Counted from the first letter of the stretch, positions 37,701 to 46,370 are shown. The stretch: DNA of 64,000 bases from Tannerella sp. (GCA_031285565.1 JAITVY010000002.1:1-64000), one strand, 5' to 3'. The notes: generated from the sequence alone by a model not told the origin. Numbers and translations are program-made.

Positions 37701-38511
37701 CTTCAGCATCTTCAGCATTTACAAAATGGACATCATTTGACGCAATTAGTTTGACGGAATGTTTTTTTGCCAGTTCAATCAGGACCTTGTTTACTTCAAC
37801 CTGTTTTTGATAGGTTGATTGGTCTGCATTCGGGTCATGTGTTTTATGCCGCTGGAGTTCTATATAATAATCATCCCCGAAAAGATTCTTAAACCAAAGG
37901 ACGGATTCTTCTGCTTTGTCTAATTGTCCGCGCATGATATACTGTGGGATTTCACCTCCCAGACATGCTGAACAAATAATCAGATCTTCATGGTACTTTT
38001 CAAGCAATGATTTGTCAATACGCGGATTACGGTAAAAACCTTCTGTCCATGAATACGATACCATTTTTATCAGGTTTTTGTAGCCTTTTAAGGTTTTGGC
38101 CAGGACAATTAAGTGCCACCCACCCATGTCTCCTTTTTCTGATTTGTTTTCACGGCCATTACGTGCACAATAGCATTCGCAGCCGAGAATGGGCTTGAAG
38201 ATCTGGGATTTGCATTCTTTTATTTTTTCTGATAACTTACGGATACGTTCGCTTTCTTCCGGAGTAGGATGCTCTTTGTCGCTAAGACTTTTCAGCTCAG
38301 TCTCACAATCTTTAATTGTACCATTGTATTTGCTGTTTTTCTTTTTTACTTTATTGAAAAACTCTTTGATTCCGAACATGTTTCCATGATCGGTCACTGC
38401 AATTGCCCGCATGCCGTCAGCATGCGATTTTTCGATCAGTGCGTCAATCGAAGCTTGTCCGTCTAGTAATGAATATTGTGTATGTACGTGTAGATGTACG
38501 AATGGAACCAT
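34759..38511 (-). CDS. dnaE: DNA polymerase III subunit alpha
   Basis: This 1250-residue replicative polymerase is of the DnaE type. It has the PHP domain at the start (HLHVHTQYSLLDG), the catalytic palm with GPGRGSAAGSVVAYCLGI and PDIDIDFDDDGR (about residue 490), the fingers and a helix-hairpin-helix (FGLAAIKGVGESAVENIL). A C-terminal OB domain follows (LLLGGIVTDVREGITRNGKPFMIVKLED). The insertion after the PHP start (about 60-110) is typical for Bacteroidota. No proofreading exonuclease domain is fused. Confidence 0.98.
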   Translation of the reverse strand: MVPFVHLHVHTQYSLLDGQASIDALIEKSHADGMRAIAVTDHGNMFGIKEFFNKVKKKNSKYNGTIKDCETELKSLSDKEHPTPEESERIRKLSEKIKECKSQIFKPILGCECYCARNGRENKSEKGDMGGWHLIVLAKTLKGYKNLIKMVSYSWTEGFYRNPRIDKSLLEKYHEDLIICSACLGGEIPQYIMRGQLDKAEESVLWFKNLFGDDYYIELQRHKTHDPNADQSTYQKQVEVNKVLIELAKKHSVKLIASNDVHFVNAEDAEAHDRLICLSTGKDLNDPARMRYTQQEYMKTTAEMNAIFADIPEALSNTLEIADKVEFYSIDSPPLMPFFEIDPSFGTEEVYRQKYNETDLIEEFGEKTYFRLGGYEKVIRIKLEADYLTHLTMERAVERYGEDMNDEVKERLEFELNTMKTMGFPGYFLIVQDFIAAARDMGVAVGPGRGSAAGSVVAYCLGITNIDPIKYDLLFERFLNPDRISMPDIDIDFDDDGRGKVLKWVTDKYGESRVAHIITYGTMATKMAIKDVARVEKLPLSESNRLAKLVPDRIPDQKLNIRNAIEFVPELKEAANSNDPVMRNTLKYAQQLEGNVRNTGVHACGIIIGQQDISDVVPVSTAEDKESGEKILVTQYEGSVIEDTGLIKMDFLGLKNLSIIKEAVENIANTTGETIDIDTIDLYDQKTYDLFCQGKTTGIFQFESAGMQKYLKELQPSKFEDLIAMNALYRPGPMDYIPSFIARKHGREEIAYDIPVMERYLEDTYGITVYQEQVMLLSRLLANFTRGESDTLRKAMGKKMIDKMNELKEKFITGGKANGHKASVLEKIWKDWEKFASYAFNKSHATCYSWVAYQTAYLKANYPSEYMAAVLSRNRSNIKDVTKAIDECKAMGIQVLGPDVNESFLKFGVNKKGDIRFGLAAIKGVGESAVENILEERNARGPFKDISDFVERINLSACNKKAIDSLALAGAFDNLNVRREPFITPNDKGETFTEILTRYGSKFQYDKQAVTNSLFGDTESVEIAKPIIPVCPAWSDLERLNKEKDLIGIYLSAHPLDEYRIVLTYVCNTGMVDLADKEPLKGKELLLGGIVTDVREGITRNGKPFMIVKLEDFTGSGEIPLFGNDYIEYSKYCKPGMYLLIKAAVVPRQWKESELDFKIKSIQLLQDVSNDLVVKINISMSINDLNEQAINELAVFIKNNPGKTQLYFKIMDGENNVSVNLMSRSVRLNVTQSFIDFLVETESIDFTINK

Positions 38512-38674
38512 AAAACTTAGTCAGCAATTAATAATTGATTCTTTTAAAAAAAGGAACTTCACGTCTCAAAGTTACTGTATATTTTTAATGAGTGCAATAT
38601 TATTTTTTGATTAAAAGATATACTTTTTTTATAAAAGTTATTACTCCCTACATGTAAAAAGCGAAGTCAGACCT

Positions 38675-40051
38675 TTAATTTTTCTTCGGAATGATTTCTG
38701 TATTATTGTTGATAATGGCATTTATTGTCTCTAGGATTTTTTCCCTTTCAATGATATGCATGCCAATCCGTTTGTTGGAAACTCCCTCTTTTAATTGATA
38801 GGTATATTGAAAGAATCCGTCTTTAGTAATAATTTCCATTTGCCGGAATTGTACCCCTTCTAATTTAGTAGCCTTCATGCCTTCTGCGACCTCGATGATA
38901 TGTGTAGAAATAGCAAAAAAACAGTTCCTGATTTTAGAGAAAGCACTGATAATTACTAAAGAACCCTCATACGCATCTTTAATATTAGTACCTATGAATA
39001 ATTCGTCGAAAACAATAAGCATATTGCTGTTTTCTTTCAGCTTTTCAGCAATAAATTTTATCCGGGCCACTTCTGTATAGAAATGGCTATATCCTAAATT
39101 TAAATTGTCGGAAAGATTGATTGTTGCATATATTCCGGCTAACAGACTGATCCGGCATTCAGAAGCAGGAACCGGGAAACCTACATGTGCTAAATAAGCC
39201 GTTATGGCTAATGCTTTCAGCAAAGAAGATTTTCCTGCCATATTAGGTCCCGTTATGAAAGCAAGATTGTTTGATAGTGAAAAAGACAGGTCGTTTTTTA
39301 CCGGATCAACTATGAATGGATTAAATAATCCTTTGACTTCAAAAATAGATTTGTGTACCGGTAAAATTTCCGGATAAGAAAATCCTTTTTCTATTGCAAC
39401 CTGAGAAACCGCGATAAAAACATCGTAATCATAAATAATATTCAATATGGTACGAATGGCTTCTTTATGCGTGTATCTGAAGATGTAATCATATGTTGCA
39501 ATGCTAAATGGTTTAAGTTTTTGCATTCCCCTTATTTCAGGGACTCCTTTAAATTCAGGCAAATCAAATAGTTCAAAAATAAAGGCATTGTTTTTCTCTA
39601 TAATTTGGGGACGGGCACTCTCGGCTGCCTTAGCTGAAAAGTCGTATAAGTTATTTAGTAAATAGATGACATAATCAATACCTCTTTCGATGATATAATA
39701 TTCGTTTGTAGGATTGATTTTTTGCATCAATGCATTCTCCAATGCGCTGAATCTTGACGGAGGCATAGTAGGATAATCACCCTGAATAAGATAATGCTCT
39801 ATAAAGTTTAGATCATTCTTGTCAATCTCTAAATTCTCTTTACAGTCTGAATTTTGGAAAAATGAAATCACTTCTTTTCTATTACTGATTTCTTCCGGAT
39901 CTGTAAGTGGATGTGCCAGATAATAATGTAACTGTTCTTTCCCTTTAAGGCTTTTTACACAATTAAATAAATCAAATATTGAATTTTGGTCTCTCCCCGA
40001 ACCAAATATCTCTAAATCTTTTAATGTTTGATTGTCAAACTGAAATTTCAT
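38675..40051 (-). CDS. MutS-like ATPase lacking the mismatch-recognition domain
   Basis: This 458-residue protein has the MutS-type ABC ATPase at its C-terminus: Walker A GPNMAGKSSLLKALA (about residue 285), a conserved FYTEVARIKFI segment, and Walker B LIVFDELFIGTN followed by AISTHI. The N-terminal half is a helical clamp/lever-like region, and the mismatch-binding domain I is missing. This places it among MutS-like proteins found in Bacteroidota with no proven repair role. An upstream TTG start is possible, but the ATG at 40051 gives the cleaner N-terminus MKFQFDNQTLKDLEIFG. Confidence 0.88.
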   Translation of the reverse strand: MKFQFDNQTLKDLEIFGSGRDQNSIFDLFNCVKSLKGKEQLHYYLAHPLTDPEEISNRKEVISFFQNSDCKENLEIDKNDLNFIEHYLIQGDYPTMPPSRFSALENALMQKINPTNEYYIIERGIDYVIYLLNNLYDFSAKAAESARPQIIEKNNAFIFELFDLPEFKGVPEIRGMQKLKPFSIATYDYIFRYTHKEAIRTILNIIYDYDVFIAVSQVAIEKGFSYPEILPVHKSIFEVKGLFNPFIVDPVKNDLSFSLSNNLAFITGPNMAGKSSLLKALAITAYLAHVGFPVPASECRISLLAGIYATINLSDNLNLGYSHFYTEVARIKFIAEKLKENSNMLIVFDELFIGTNIKDAYEGSLVIISAFSKIRNCFFAISTHIIEVAEGMKATKLEGVQFRQMEIITKDGFFQYTYQLKEGVSNKRIGMHIIEREKILETINAIINNNTEIIPKKN

Positions 40052-40162
40052 TAGTTCAAAGTTATGAACTAATATCCTAAAAATATTCAAAAAGTCAAAA
40101 AAACTATTCTTGGAAAAAGAAATTCTTGATATTTAGTGAGATAAATTTGTTTGTGTTGTGTG

Positions 40163-41524
40163 TTATAATCTTAAAGATAAACCTAATTTGATACTTGTAT
40201 TTGAATTTATATATTCATTCCCTGCAACCCACCCCTTGGTTTTTGAAGATAATTCTAAATATGGATAGTACATCTTATTTATACCAAAATCCAACCGACA
40301 GGCAGCAAGTCCTAATATTTCAGACTTGGATGTAGTAAAAGATTGTCCTTCAGGTTGCACTCCTAATATTAAACGGGGAGAAAGCAAAAGTTTGTTTCTT
40401 CCATTCACTTTTAAGGAATAGTCAATAAATTCAGCTTCTATAGCCGGATATAAATGTTTATAATTTTTAAAATGATGGTATGTAAAAACCATATTATATT
40501 TTGCCTTACTTAAAAATACATTCAAGGATAAATCAGTTCCAAATGATGTCAGATAGTGTCGAAATGCAACATTTCCTCTCAAACCATTTTCCCCAATATT
40601 TATACTTCTAAATCCAAACATCATCGGGGAAAGAAGATTTGTCAATTGCCATATCCCCTGGCGTTTTAGATAATTTAATTCGGAGTTGTTTAAATGAGTT
40701 GTTTTACGGTAACGGTCTATACCTATACCTGACGGATGTACTCCTCTATACTGGTAGGGTTCATCTGGACGAAACAGATCGTAGGTCCAACTTGTCATGT
40801 CATAACCGGTAAAGTCACGTTCCGCTACAGAGATTTCTTTTGAATTCATTTTATCTATTTCGACGTCAACCTCTTTTGACTTTGCAGATGTCATAACATA
40901 TAAGATTGAATTTAGTGCATTCAACCAATATTGGAATTCATGAAACAAGTTCTGTTCATAAAAAAAATTATTACGCTGTAGTTGGTCTATCAAGAGATAT
41001 TGTCCTTCGATTCCTGCCACGTGCATACGTGTAAAATCGGGAGCTGATATTGATTTCATTTTCTCAAGTCCCTCATCTTTAACTTTGTTGACAGAAACAA
41101 GTTCCTGTCCTAAGGGAAATTTATTCATCTCATTAAAACTATTTACTCCGAACCGTGTCATAATAGCTCTATGATATTCTTCATGCAACCAGCCATTGCC
41201 TCCCGGGCAATAATCTAAAAGCAGATCTCCCAAAATAACTCCGGCATAGCCGAACAATTTTTTTGAAACATTATTCTTTATCTTTAGTTCTTTCATCCCA
41301 TAATGAAAGGCGGAATAAATATCTGTCGTTACCGCCAGCGATTGTGTCATACTTGGATTAGCATATCCGGAAAAGAATCCATTACCAACCGTTTTTGTCG
41401 CATCTTTTTGATAAGGGAGATCAAAAAGAGGAAAATCCAGTTTCAAATTTACAGAATCAGTTTGCGCTGATACATATTGGAAGCTTGAGAGTATGACTAT
41501 TATAGGTAATGTTTTTTGTTTCAT
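40163..41524 (-). CDS. Outer-membrane-type protein with HExxH motif, unknown
   Basis: This 453-residue protein has a signal peptide (ending VSAQT). After about residue 280 it has alternating beta-like strands and a C-terminal LSLRL, as in outer-membrane barrels. Residues 114-118 read HEEYH, a zinc-protease-type HExxH, preceded by YCPGGNGWL. I cannot identify a family and do not claim activity. It is the last gene of the A+T-rich accessory region, 359 bp downstream of the ACP gene on the same strand, and may or may not belong to the peptide cassette. Confidence 0.65.
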   Translation of the reverse strand: MKQKTLPIIVILSSFQYVSAQTDSVNLKLDFPLFDLPYQKDATKTVGNGFFSGYANPSMTQSLAVTTDIYSAFHYGMKELKIKNNVSKKLFGYAGVILGDLLLDYCPGGNGWLHEEYHRAIMTRFGVNSFNEMNKFPLGQELVSVNKVKDEGLEKMKSISAPDFTRMHVAGIEGQYLLIDQLQRNNFFYEQNLFHEFQYWLNALNSILYVMTSAKSKEVDVEIDKMNSKEISVAERDFTGYDMTSWTYDLFRPDEPYQYRGVHPSGIGIDRYRKTTHLNNSELNYLKRQGIWQLTNLLSPMMFGFRSINIGENGLRGNVAFRHYLTSFGTDLSLNVFLSKAKYNMVFTYHHFKNYKHLYPAIEAEFIDYSLKVNGRNKLLLSPRLILGVQPEGQSFTTSKSEILGLAACRLDFGINKMYYPYLELSSKTKGWVAGNEYINSNTSIKLGLSLRL

Positions 41525-41883
41525 AATGGCATTGCATATTTTTTGCCTAAGAGATAACTATGAAATAAACGACAGCCAAAAGCAATTATTTTATAACGAA
41601 CAATAAGCAGAGAGAGAAAAAACATCTTTATCTGCTTGTATGTGTTGTATTATTAGCAATACCACTTCTTACAGAAATAAGGGGTAGACTGAAAATATTC
41701 TTATAGCCTAATCGTGTTAGTTCAAGTCCATTGAGCCAAAATGACATAACCGGTTGAAATCATTCATAACCTATTTCTCTATTTTCGTGAGTTTGATAAC
41801 CGGATTATTATCACAAAATTCCTGATTATTTAGACTCTACAATATTTTTTCAGAAGATGATCGCGATGTTTTAGCCTTTTACT
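41525..41883. other. 359-bp gap between the ACP gene and the HExxH protein gene
   Basis: No gene longer than 16 codons fits. It contains three ATAACC motifs (41746, 41766, 41796) spaced 20 and 30 bp apart, similar to the CGGTTAT half-sites upstream of the histidine kinase. There is also a 7-bp inverted repeat AAGCAGA/TCTGCTT (41605-41637). I found no canonical promoter. Confidence 0.4.
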
Positions 41884-42129
41884 TTATAGTGCCTTTTTTA
41901 TAATTATAAGATTATAAAAGTCTTGAAAAGTTTTTATCCCTATAAAATCTTCTGATTTTATGGATATTTTAAATTTTTGTTCTAATAATACAACGATATC
42001 AACTAAAGCTAGGCTATCGAGTTCTAACGTTTCAATGAGTGATGCTTCAGCTTTTATTTGTTCCACATCGATCTCAAATTCATTGGCAAGTTCATTATTT
42101 ATCTTATCTATAAGTTCTGTATTTTTCAT
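41884..42129 (-). CDS. Acyl carrier protein of the peptide cassette
   Basis: This 81-residue acidic four-helix carrier protein has the phosphopantetheine attachment serine at residue 39 in LELDSLALVDIVVLLEQKF, the classical DSL motif. There is no ketosynthase, acyltransferase or adenylation gene nearby, so it must receive its acyl group from general fatty-acid synthesis or another ligase. It is 17 bp downstream of the adaptor gene and on the same strand as the exporter and GNAT protein. I infer that it presents an acyl chain for transfer to a peptide, but no partner is proven. Confidence 0.9.
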   Translation of the reverse strand: MKNTELIDKINNELANEFEIDVEQIKAEASLIETLELDSLALVDIVVLLEQKFKISIKSEDFIGIKTFQDFYNLIIIKKAL

Positions 42130-42146
42130 TTTATTATATTTGATTG

Positions 42147-42647
42147 TTAAAAAATTGATTTGTATACACTTGTGGTTATAATATCAAGTAGATTGTTCTT
42201 TTCTTGTTGAATATATATTTTACCAGTCGCAGGTAAACATATATTTTTTTCTTTAAAGAAATCATTTGCAATAAATGTTAATCGAAATTTATTATCTTGG
42301 CATACCTTTCTTTCCAAATTATTATGCTTCCCCTTAAAAATACAAGAGTCATTTAAAAATATTGAATAGATATTCTCCCTATCAAAATAAATTGAATCCT
42401 CTTTATTTATGTCAAGACTACAATAATATATAGAAGTATTATCATAACTAAGTTCAGAATATAAATTACAAATAAATATTTTTTTGCTTCTGAAATGTAC
42501 CTTTGAAGAAATGAATAAAAGAGATGAAATAAAAAAGAAAATCAACACTAGTCCCCATCTGTTTAATCCTTTAGGCATTTTTAATAAAGAGTCTATATCT
42601 ACATTATCTCTTTTTTTCGCTTTCGCCCTTTCTAATATTTTATTCAT
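42147..42647 (-). CDS. Minimal HlyD-like periplasmic adaptor protein
   Basis: The 166-residue protein has a cytoplasmic N-terminus, one membrane helix (about residues 31-48) and a small periplasmic beta domain. Its end, LPATGKIYIQQEKNNLLDII, resembles the last strand and tail of HlyD-type membrane fusion proteins (usually GxxGxxxI then SLLxxL). The helical hairpin and lipoyl domains that normally make such proteins about 400 residues are missing. Its start overlaps the exporter stop by one base (TAATG), which ties it to export. The alternative is an unrelated exporter accessory protein. Confidence 0.65.
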   Translation of the reverse strand: MNKILERAKAKKRDNVDIDSLLKMPKGLNRWGLVLIFFFISSLLFISSKVHFRSKKIFICNLYSELSYDNTSIYYCSLDINKEDSIYFDRENIYSIFLNDSCIFKGKHNNLERKVCQDNKFRLTFIANDFFKEKNICLPATGKIYIQQEKNNLLDIITTSVYKSIF

Positions 42648-44839
42648 TATTGCCCTAACTCTAATTGATTTTTAACTAAGTTATAATAATATCCTTTTTT
42701 ATTAGTCAAGTCTATATGATTACCCTGCTCAACAATTTTACCTTTATCAATTACGACAATATTATCGGCATTCACAACTGTACTAAGCCTATGTGCTACC
42801 ACTATAACTGTTCTTCCTTCATAAAAACCAGATAAATTTTGCATTATTATTTTTTCATTATTTGCATCTAAAGAATTTGTTGCTTCATCTAAAAAGAGGT
42901 AAGGGGCATTTTTGTAGACTGCCCTTGCTATTAATATTCGTTGCTTTTGTCCAGTACTTAAGTTCATACCATCCGGACCGATTAAAGTTTTATAACCAAG
43001 TGGTAGAGAGTTTACAAATGTGTCTAAAGCGGCTGTTTTACACGCTGATATCACATTCTTCATATCCGGTTCTTTTTCACAAAGCGCTATATTCTTTGCT
43101 ATTGTGTCGGTAAATATAAATCCTTCTTGCATTACTGCTCCACAATACTCTCTCCATATTCTGATATTATAGCCGCTTAAAAGCTTGTTCCCCAGCATTA
43201 TTGATCCGGAAGTGGTTTCGTAGGAACCAAGTAATAAATTAATAAGCGTGGTTTTTCCGCTTCCACTTGTGCCGACTATTGCTGTAACTTTATTGGCTGG
43301 AATTTCTAAGGTGATGTTGTCTAGTATTTTCGCCGACCTGATTCCATTGTAATGAAAATTAACATTAGAAACAATAATATTGGAACTTATTGGAATTTCC
43401 TCAATTTTACCTTCATTTTGTTGTATTTCATCATCTTTCATGTTAATTTCATTCACTCGTTCTAAACTGATTTGAGTGTCTTGAGCTGCTTTTAAAAAAG
43501 AGATTATTTGAGTTAAGGGTACATTCATTTGACCAATAATAAATTGAATTGCCATCATCATTCCAAGAGTCATTTCACCATTGATTACGGCGCTGGCAGC
43601 AATAAATGAAATAAAAATATTCTTTAGTTGATCTATTAGTTCACCACCTATATCTTGTGTTTGTGCTAACGTAAGTCCTTTAATGTTTATATTATATAAA
43701 TTTACTTGTATATCTTGCCAATCTCTTTTTTTGAATTGTTCGGAATTATTTAACTTGATCTCTTGCATTCCATTAATGATTTGGATGAGATTACTTTGAT
43801 TGTTAGCAGATTCCTGAAATCGCATATAATCAATTTTCTTTCTTTTTTTCATAAATAGTAAAACCCATGCTATGTAGCCAATACTTCCGAGGATAAAAAC
43901 GAGTAGCAGTTTTTTTCCGTAACCAAATAGGATAAAACTATAAACAAAAAAACTAATAAGTGTCATTATAATTGAAATGATAGAAGTTGTAAGGAATGTT
44001 TCTATACGACTAAAGTCCACAATTCTTAGCAATAGATCTCCAATCGTTCTTTTATTAAAAAAATTAATGGGCAAAGTCATAAGTTTTGTCAAAAAATCAT
44101 CAACTAATTTAATTCCCACTCTTGTACTCATATGCAGGACTAACCAACTACTTAGAAAATTTGTCGCCCCAATCCCCAACATAATTGATAATTGTCCTAA
44201 TAAAATAGCTAAAACGAAATTTATCGATCTGTTTTCAATGCCAAAATCTACTATTAATTGTGTCAGAAAAGGAAATATAAGGCTAAGAATACTACCCAAT
44301 AAAATAGCAATTGCTAGTTTAAACAGCCCTGATTTGTGGGGAATTAAATATTTCAATAAATTTGTAAAGTTGTATTTTGAATTCGATGAAATTTCTTCTT
44401 GATTGTAAAACTTCTCTGTAGGTTGTGCAAATACTACAATCCCAACATCTTCCCCATTTTTATTTTGTGATGTCAACCAACATCTTTTAAAAGTATCAAG
44501 TTTATATTTTAGTATTCCAGCACCTGGATCTCCTATCAAAATTTTATTATTCTTAATTGCATAAAGTACAACCAAATGGATTTTTTTCCATTGAATGAAA
44601 CATGGAAATTTTGAAATTGAAAGCAATTTTTCGAAAGTAATACGAACTCCAGCCGTTTGAATGCCAACTTCTTTTGCTCCATCTGTAAGACATAATAATG
44701 AAGTGCCGCTTTTACCTGTAAAACATTTATCTCTTAAATAACTTTGAGAAAATTCTTTTCCATAATATTTACAAACCATTCTTAGGCAAGCTGGAACACA
44801 ATCGTGAGAATCTAGTTGGTAATAAAATGGATATCGCAT
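42647..44839 (-). CDS. Peptidase-containing ABC transporter (C39 bacteriocin-type exporter)
   Basis: This 730-residue exporter cleaves double-glycine leaders and pumps the mature peptide out of the cytoplasm. The N-terminal C39 peptidase has the catalytic Cys14 (SHDCVPAC), His88 (KKIHLVVLY) and Asp104 (IGDPGAG), with the oxyanion Gln8. Six membrane helices span about residues 160-430. The ATPase follows with Walker A GTSGSGKTT, signature LSTGQKQR and Walker B YLFLDEAT. All key residues are intact. It lies between the GNAT gene (7 bp upstream) and the adaptor. Likely substrates are the nearby leader peptides. Confidence 0.95.
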   Translation of the reverse strand: MRYPFYYQLDSHDCVPACLRMVCKYYGKEFSQSYLRDKCFTGKSGTSLLCLTDGAKEVGIQTAGVRITFEKLLSISKFPCFIQWKKIHLVVLYAIKNNKILIGDPGAGILKYKLDTFKRCWLTSQNKNGEDVGIVVFAQPTEKFYNQEEISSNSKYNFTNLLKYLIPHKSGLFKLAIAILLGSILSLIFPFLTQLIVDFGIENRSINFVLAILLGQLSIMLGIGATNFLSSWLVLHMSTRVGIKLVDDFLTKLMTLPINFFNKRTIGDLLLRIVDFSRIETFLTTSIISIIMTLISFFVYSFILFGYGKKLLLVFILGSIGYIAWVLLFMKKRKKIDYMRFQESANNQSNLIQIINGMQEIKLNNSEQFKKRDWQDIQVNLYNINIKGLTLAQTQDIGGELIDQLKNIFISFIAASAVINGEMTLGMMMAIQFIIGQMNVPLTQIISFLKAAQDTQISLERVNEINMKDDEIQQNEGKIEEIPISSNIIVSNVNFHYNGIRSAKILDNITLEIPANKVTAIVGTSGSGKTTLINLLLGSYETTSGSIMLGNKLLSGYNIRIWREYCGAVMQEGFIFTDTIAKNIALCEKEPDMKNVISACKTAALDTFVNSLPLGYKTLIGPDGMNLSTGQKQRILIARAVYKNAPYLFLDEATNSLDANNEKIIMQNLSGFYEGRTVIVVAHRLSTVVNADNIVVIDKGKIVEQGNHIDLTNKKGYYYNLVKNQLELGQ

Positions 44840-44846
44840 AATATTG

Positions 44847-46142
44847 TTATTTGTTATTGATTAATTGTAATTGGTAGTACCGAATTTCTTCAGTAGGGAT
44901 TCCTTCTGTAATAATTTTGAATAGTTTATAAGCTCTTACATTGTCTTCTGCAACATCTAAGGAAATGTTTTTAACTTTTAAATTTAATGTATCTATTCGA
45001 TTACTCAGATATATCCAAGACTTCATGCCTGCTCCATTTTTTCGTGCCGATGGCATAGTATATGTACAATATAAATGTAACTCATGAATTTTAGGATTAT
45101 AAGATGCAATATTCCAACCTTCTATATTGTCTTCTTTGTCGAAAATAAAGATGCTCAATAGTTTTTTTTCTTCACTAAATTTCCAGAAAGGTTGTAAAAA
45201 GGTCTCTAAGTTCTTTTCGGAATAGTCTTTGATATATTTTATTTCATCGTTATGTAATTCCTCAAATAGTTTATACTTATAATAGTGCTCACTTTTATTG
45301 CCTAAGAAACTTTTAGTTTTATTTATCCATTGATAAGCATCTACTACTAATGAAATGATACCTATTGGATCTGATTGTAAATTATTTTTTAAAGCAAACT
45401 TTTTTGATAAATCGAAATCATTATGTTTATTATTTAATCGAACCAAGATATTTCTGTTGCTTTCCTTAAATAGTGGCATTAAAATTCTTTTTAAAAGTTC
45501 GCTACCTATGCCAATACCTCTGAACATTGGGAGTACAAACAATGACATTAGCACATATGCTTCTATGAATATATTGCTTATAATGATTATGGCATGACCG
45601 ATTATTGTATCTTTATAAAAGCAACCGATACAGATTGATTGCTTATCTTTAAAGGATTGTGCATGTCCCGCATGAACCAAGGAAGTGGATAAGTCATCTA
45701 TTTTGACATATTTAATTTTAAAATATTCATGAAGGTTTATATTAAGATTCTTTGCTTTGTGTGCAGAAAAGGGATTGTTTCTCTTGAATTTTGATATGTC
45801 TGATTTCTCTCTGATTTGGTTGCCTGTATGAGTTATAAGAGTTCGTTCAGGAAATATATAATTACAATCTGCATAGGATATTATTATTCTGGAAGGGTTG
45901 TTTATAAAGGGAGTCATCAGATTGTATGCCGTTTTTTCTGAAATTGAAAATAGTTCTTTAATAAAACTGATGTTTTTTTCCAATGTGTTTTCTCCATTAA
46001 AAAATGCCAGTAACATAGCATATACAGGATGTATGTAATAAATATGTTCTATTTCTTTCGAAACGGATTTCAACGCTACAAGGTCATTTTCATCCAGAAT
46101 TAAATTGTATGAATAATTTAAAACTATTTTCTCTTTTAACAT
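44847..46142 (-). CDS. Putative peptide acyltransferase: RRE-like N-terminus plus two GNAT domains
   Basis: This 431-residue protein starts with a helical region (about 20-95) containing HPVYAMLLAFFNGENTLEKNI, which resembles the winged-helix PqqD/RRE peptide-recognition fold of RiPP enzymes. Two GNAT domains follow, each with the acyl-CoA pyrophosphate loop RxxGxG/A: RGIGIG at 208-213 and RKNGAG at 367-372. GNAT enzymes move acyl groups to amines. The gene is 7 bp upstream of the exporter and 228 bp downstream of the peptide array. I infer N-acylation of the peptides. The RRE call is by eye only. Confidence 0.72.
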   Translation of the reverse strand: MLKEKIVLNYSYNLILDENDLVALKSVSKEIEHIYYIHPVYAMLLAFFNGENTLEKNISFIKELFSISEKTAYNLMTPFINNPSRIIISYADCNYIFPERTLITHTGNQIREKSDISKFKRNNPFSAHKAKNLNINLHEYFKIKYVKIDDLSTSLVHAGHAQSFKDKQSICIGCFYKDTIIGHAIIIISNIFIEAYVLMSLFVLPMFRGIGIGSELLKRILMPLFKESNRNILVRLNNKHNDFDLSKKFALKNNLQSDPIGIISLVVDAYQWINKTKSFLGNKSEHYYKYKLFEELHNDEIKYIKDYSEKNLETFLQPFWKFSEEKKLLSIFIFDKEDNIEGWNIASYNPKIHELHLYCTYTMPSARKNGAGMKSWIYLSNRIDTLNLKVKNISLDVAEDNVRAYKLFKIITEGIPTEEIRYYQLQLINNK

Positions 46143-46237
46143 AGTTGTGCATTATATTTCATTGAAAATTTAATTGAATGTTAGGCGTTTTTTTATAACG
46201 CTGTAACTCTTTATTGTAACTTGGTTTAATTAATAAA

Positions 46238-46256
46238 AGATAAAGCCTTTTTATCT
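46238..46256 (-). terminator. Candidate terminator between peptide array and GNAT gene
   Basis: Read on the minus strand, AGATAAA pairs with TTTATCT across a 5-base loop and is followed by TTTATTAATT. It could trim the peptide transcripts so that precursors are made in excess over the enzymes. The stem is only 7 bp, all but one pair A-T. Confidence 0.45.
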
Positions 46257-46370
46257 CTACCATTGTAATCAAAAGATCAACAAGCCGTTATATAAGAATC
46301 TCTTTTTGGGGAGAAAATATAAAAATTACTTGTTTGTAAAATTCAAATGAGAAATCCAGGTAAGTAAAAA

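Noticed and set aside
34897..38614. Many plus-strand open frames opposite dnaE
   Set aside because: All are shadows of the strongly conserved dnaE reading frame; none has motifs or start signals.
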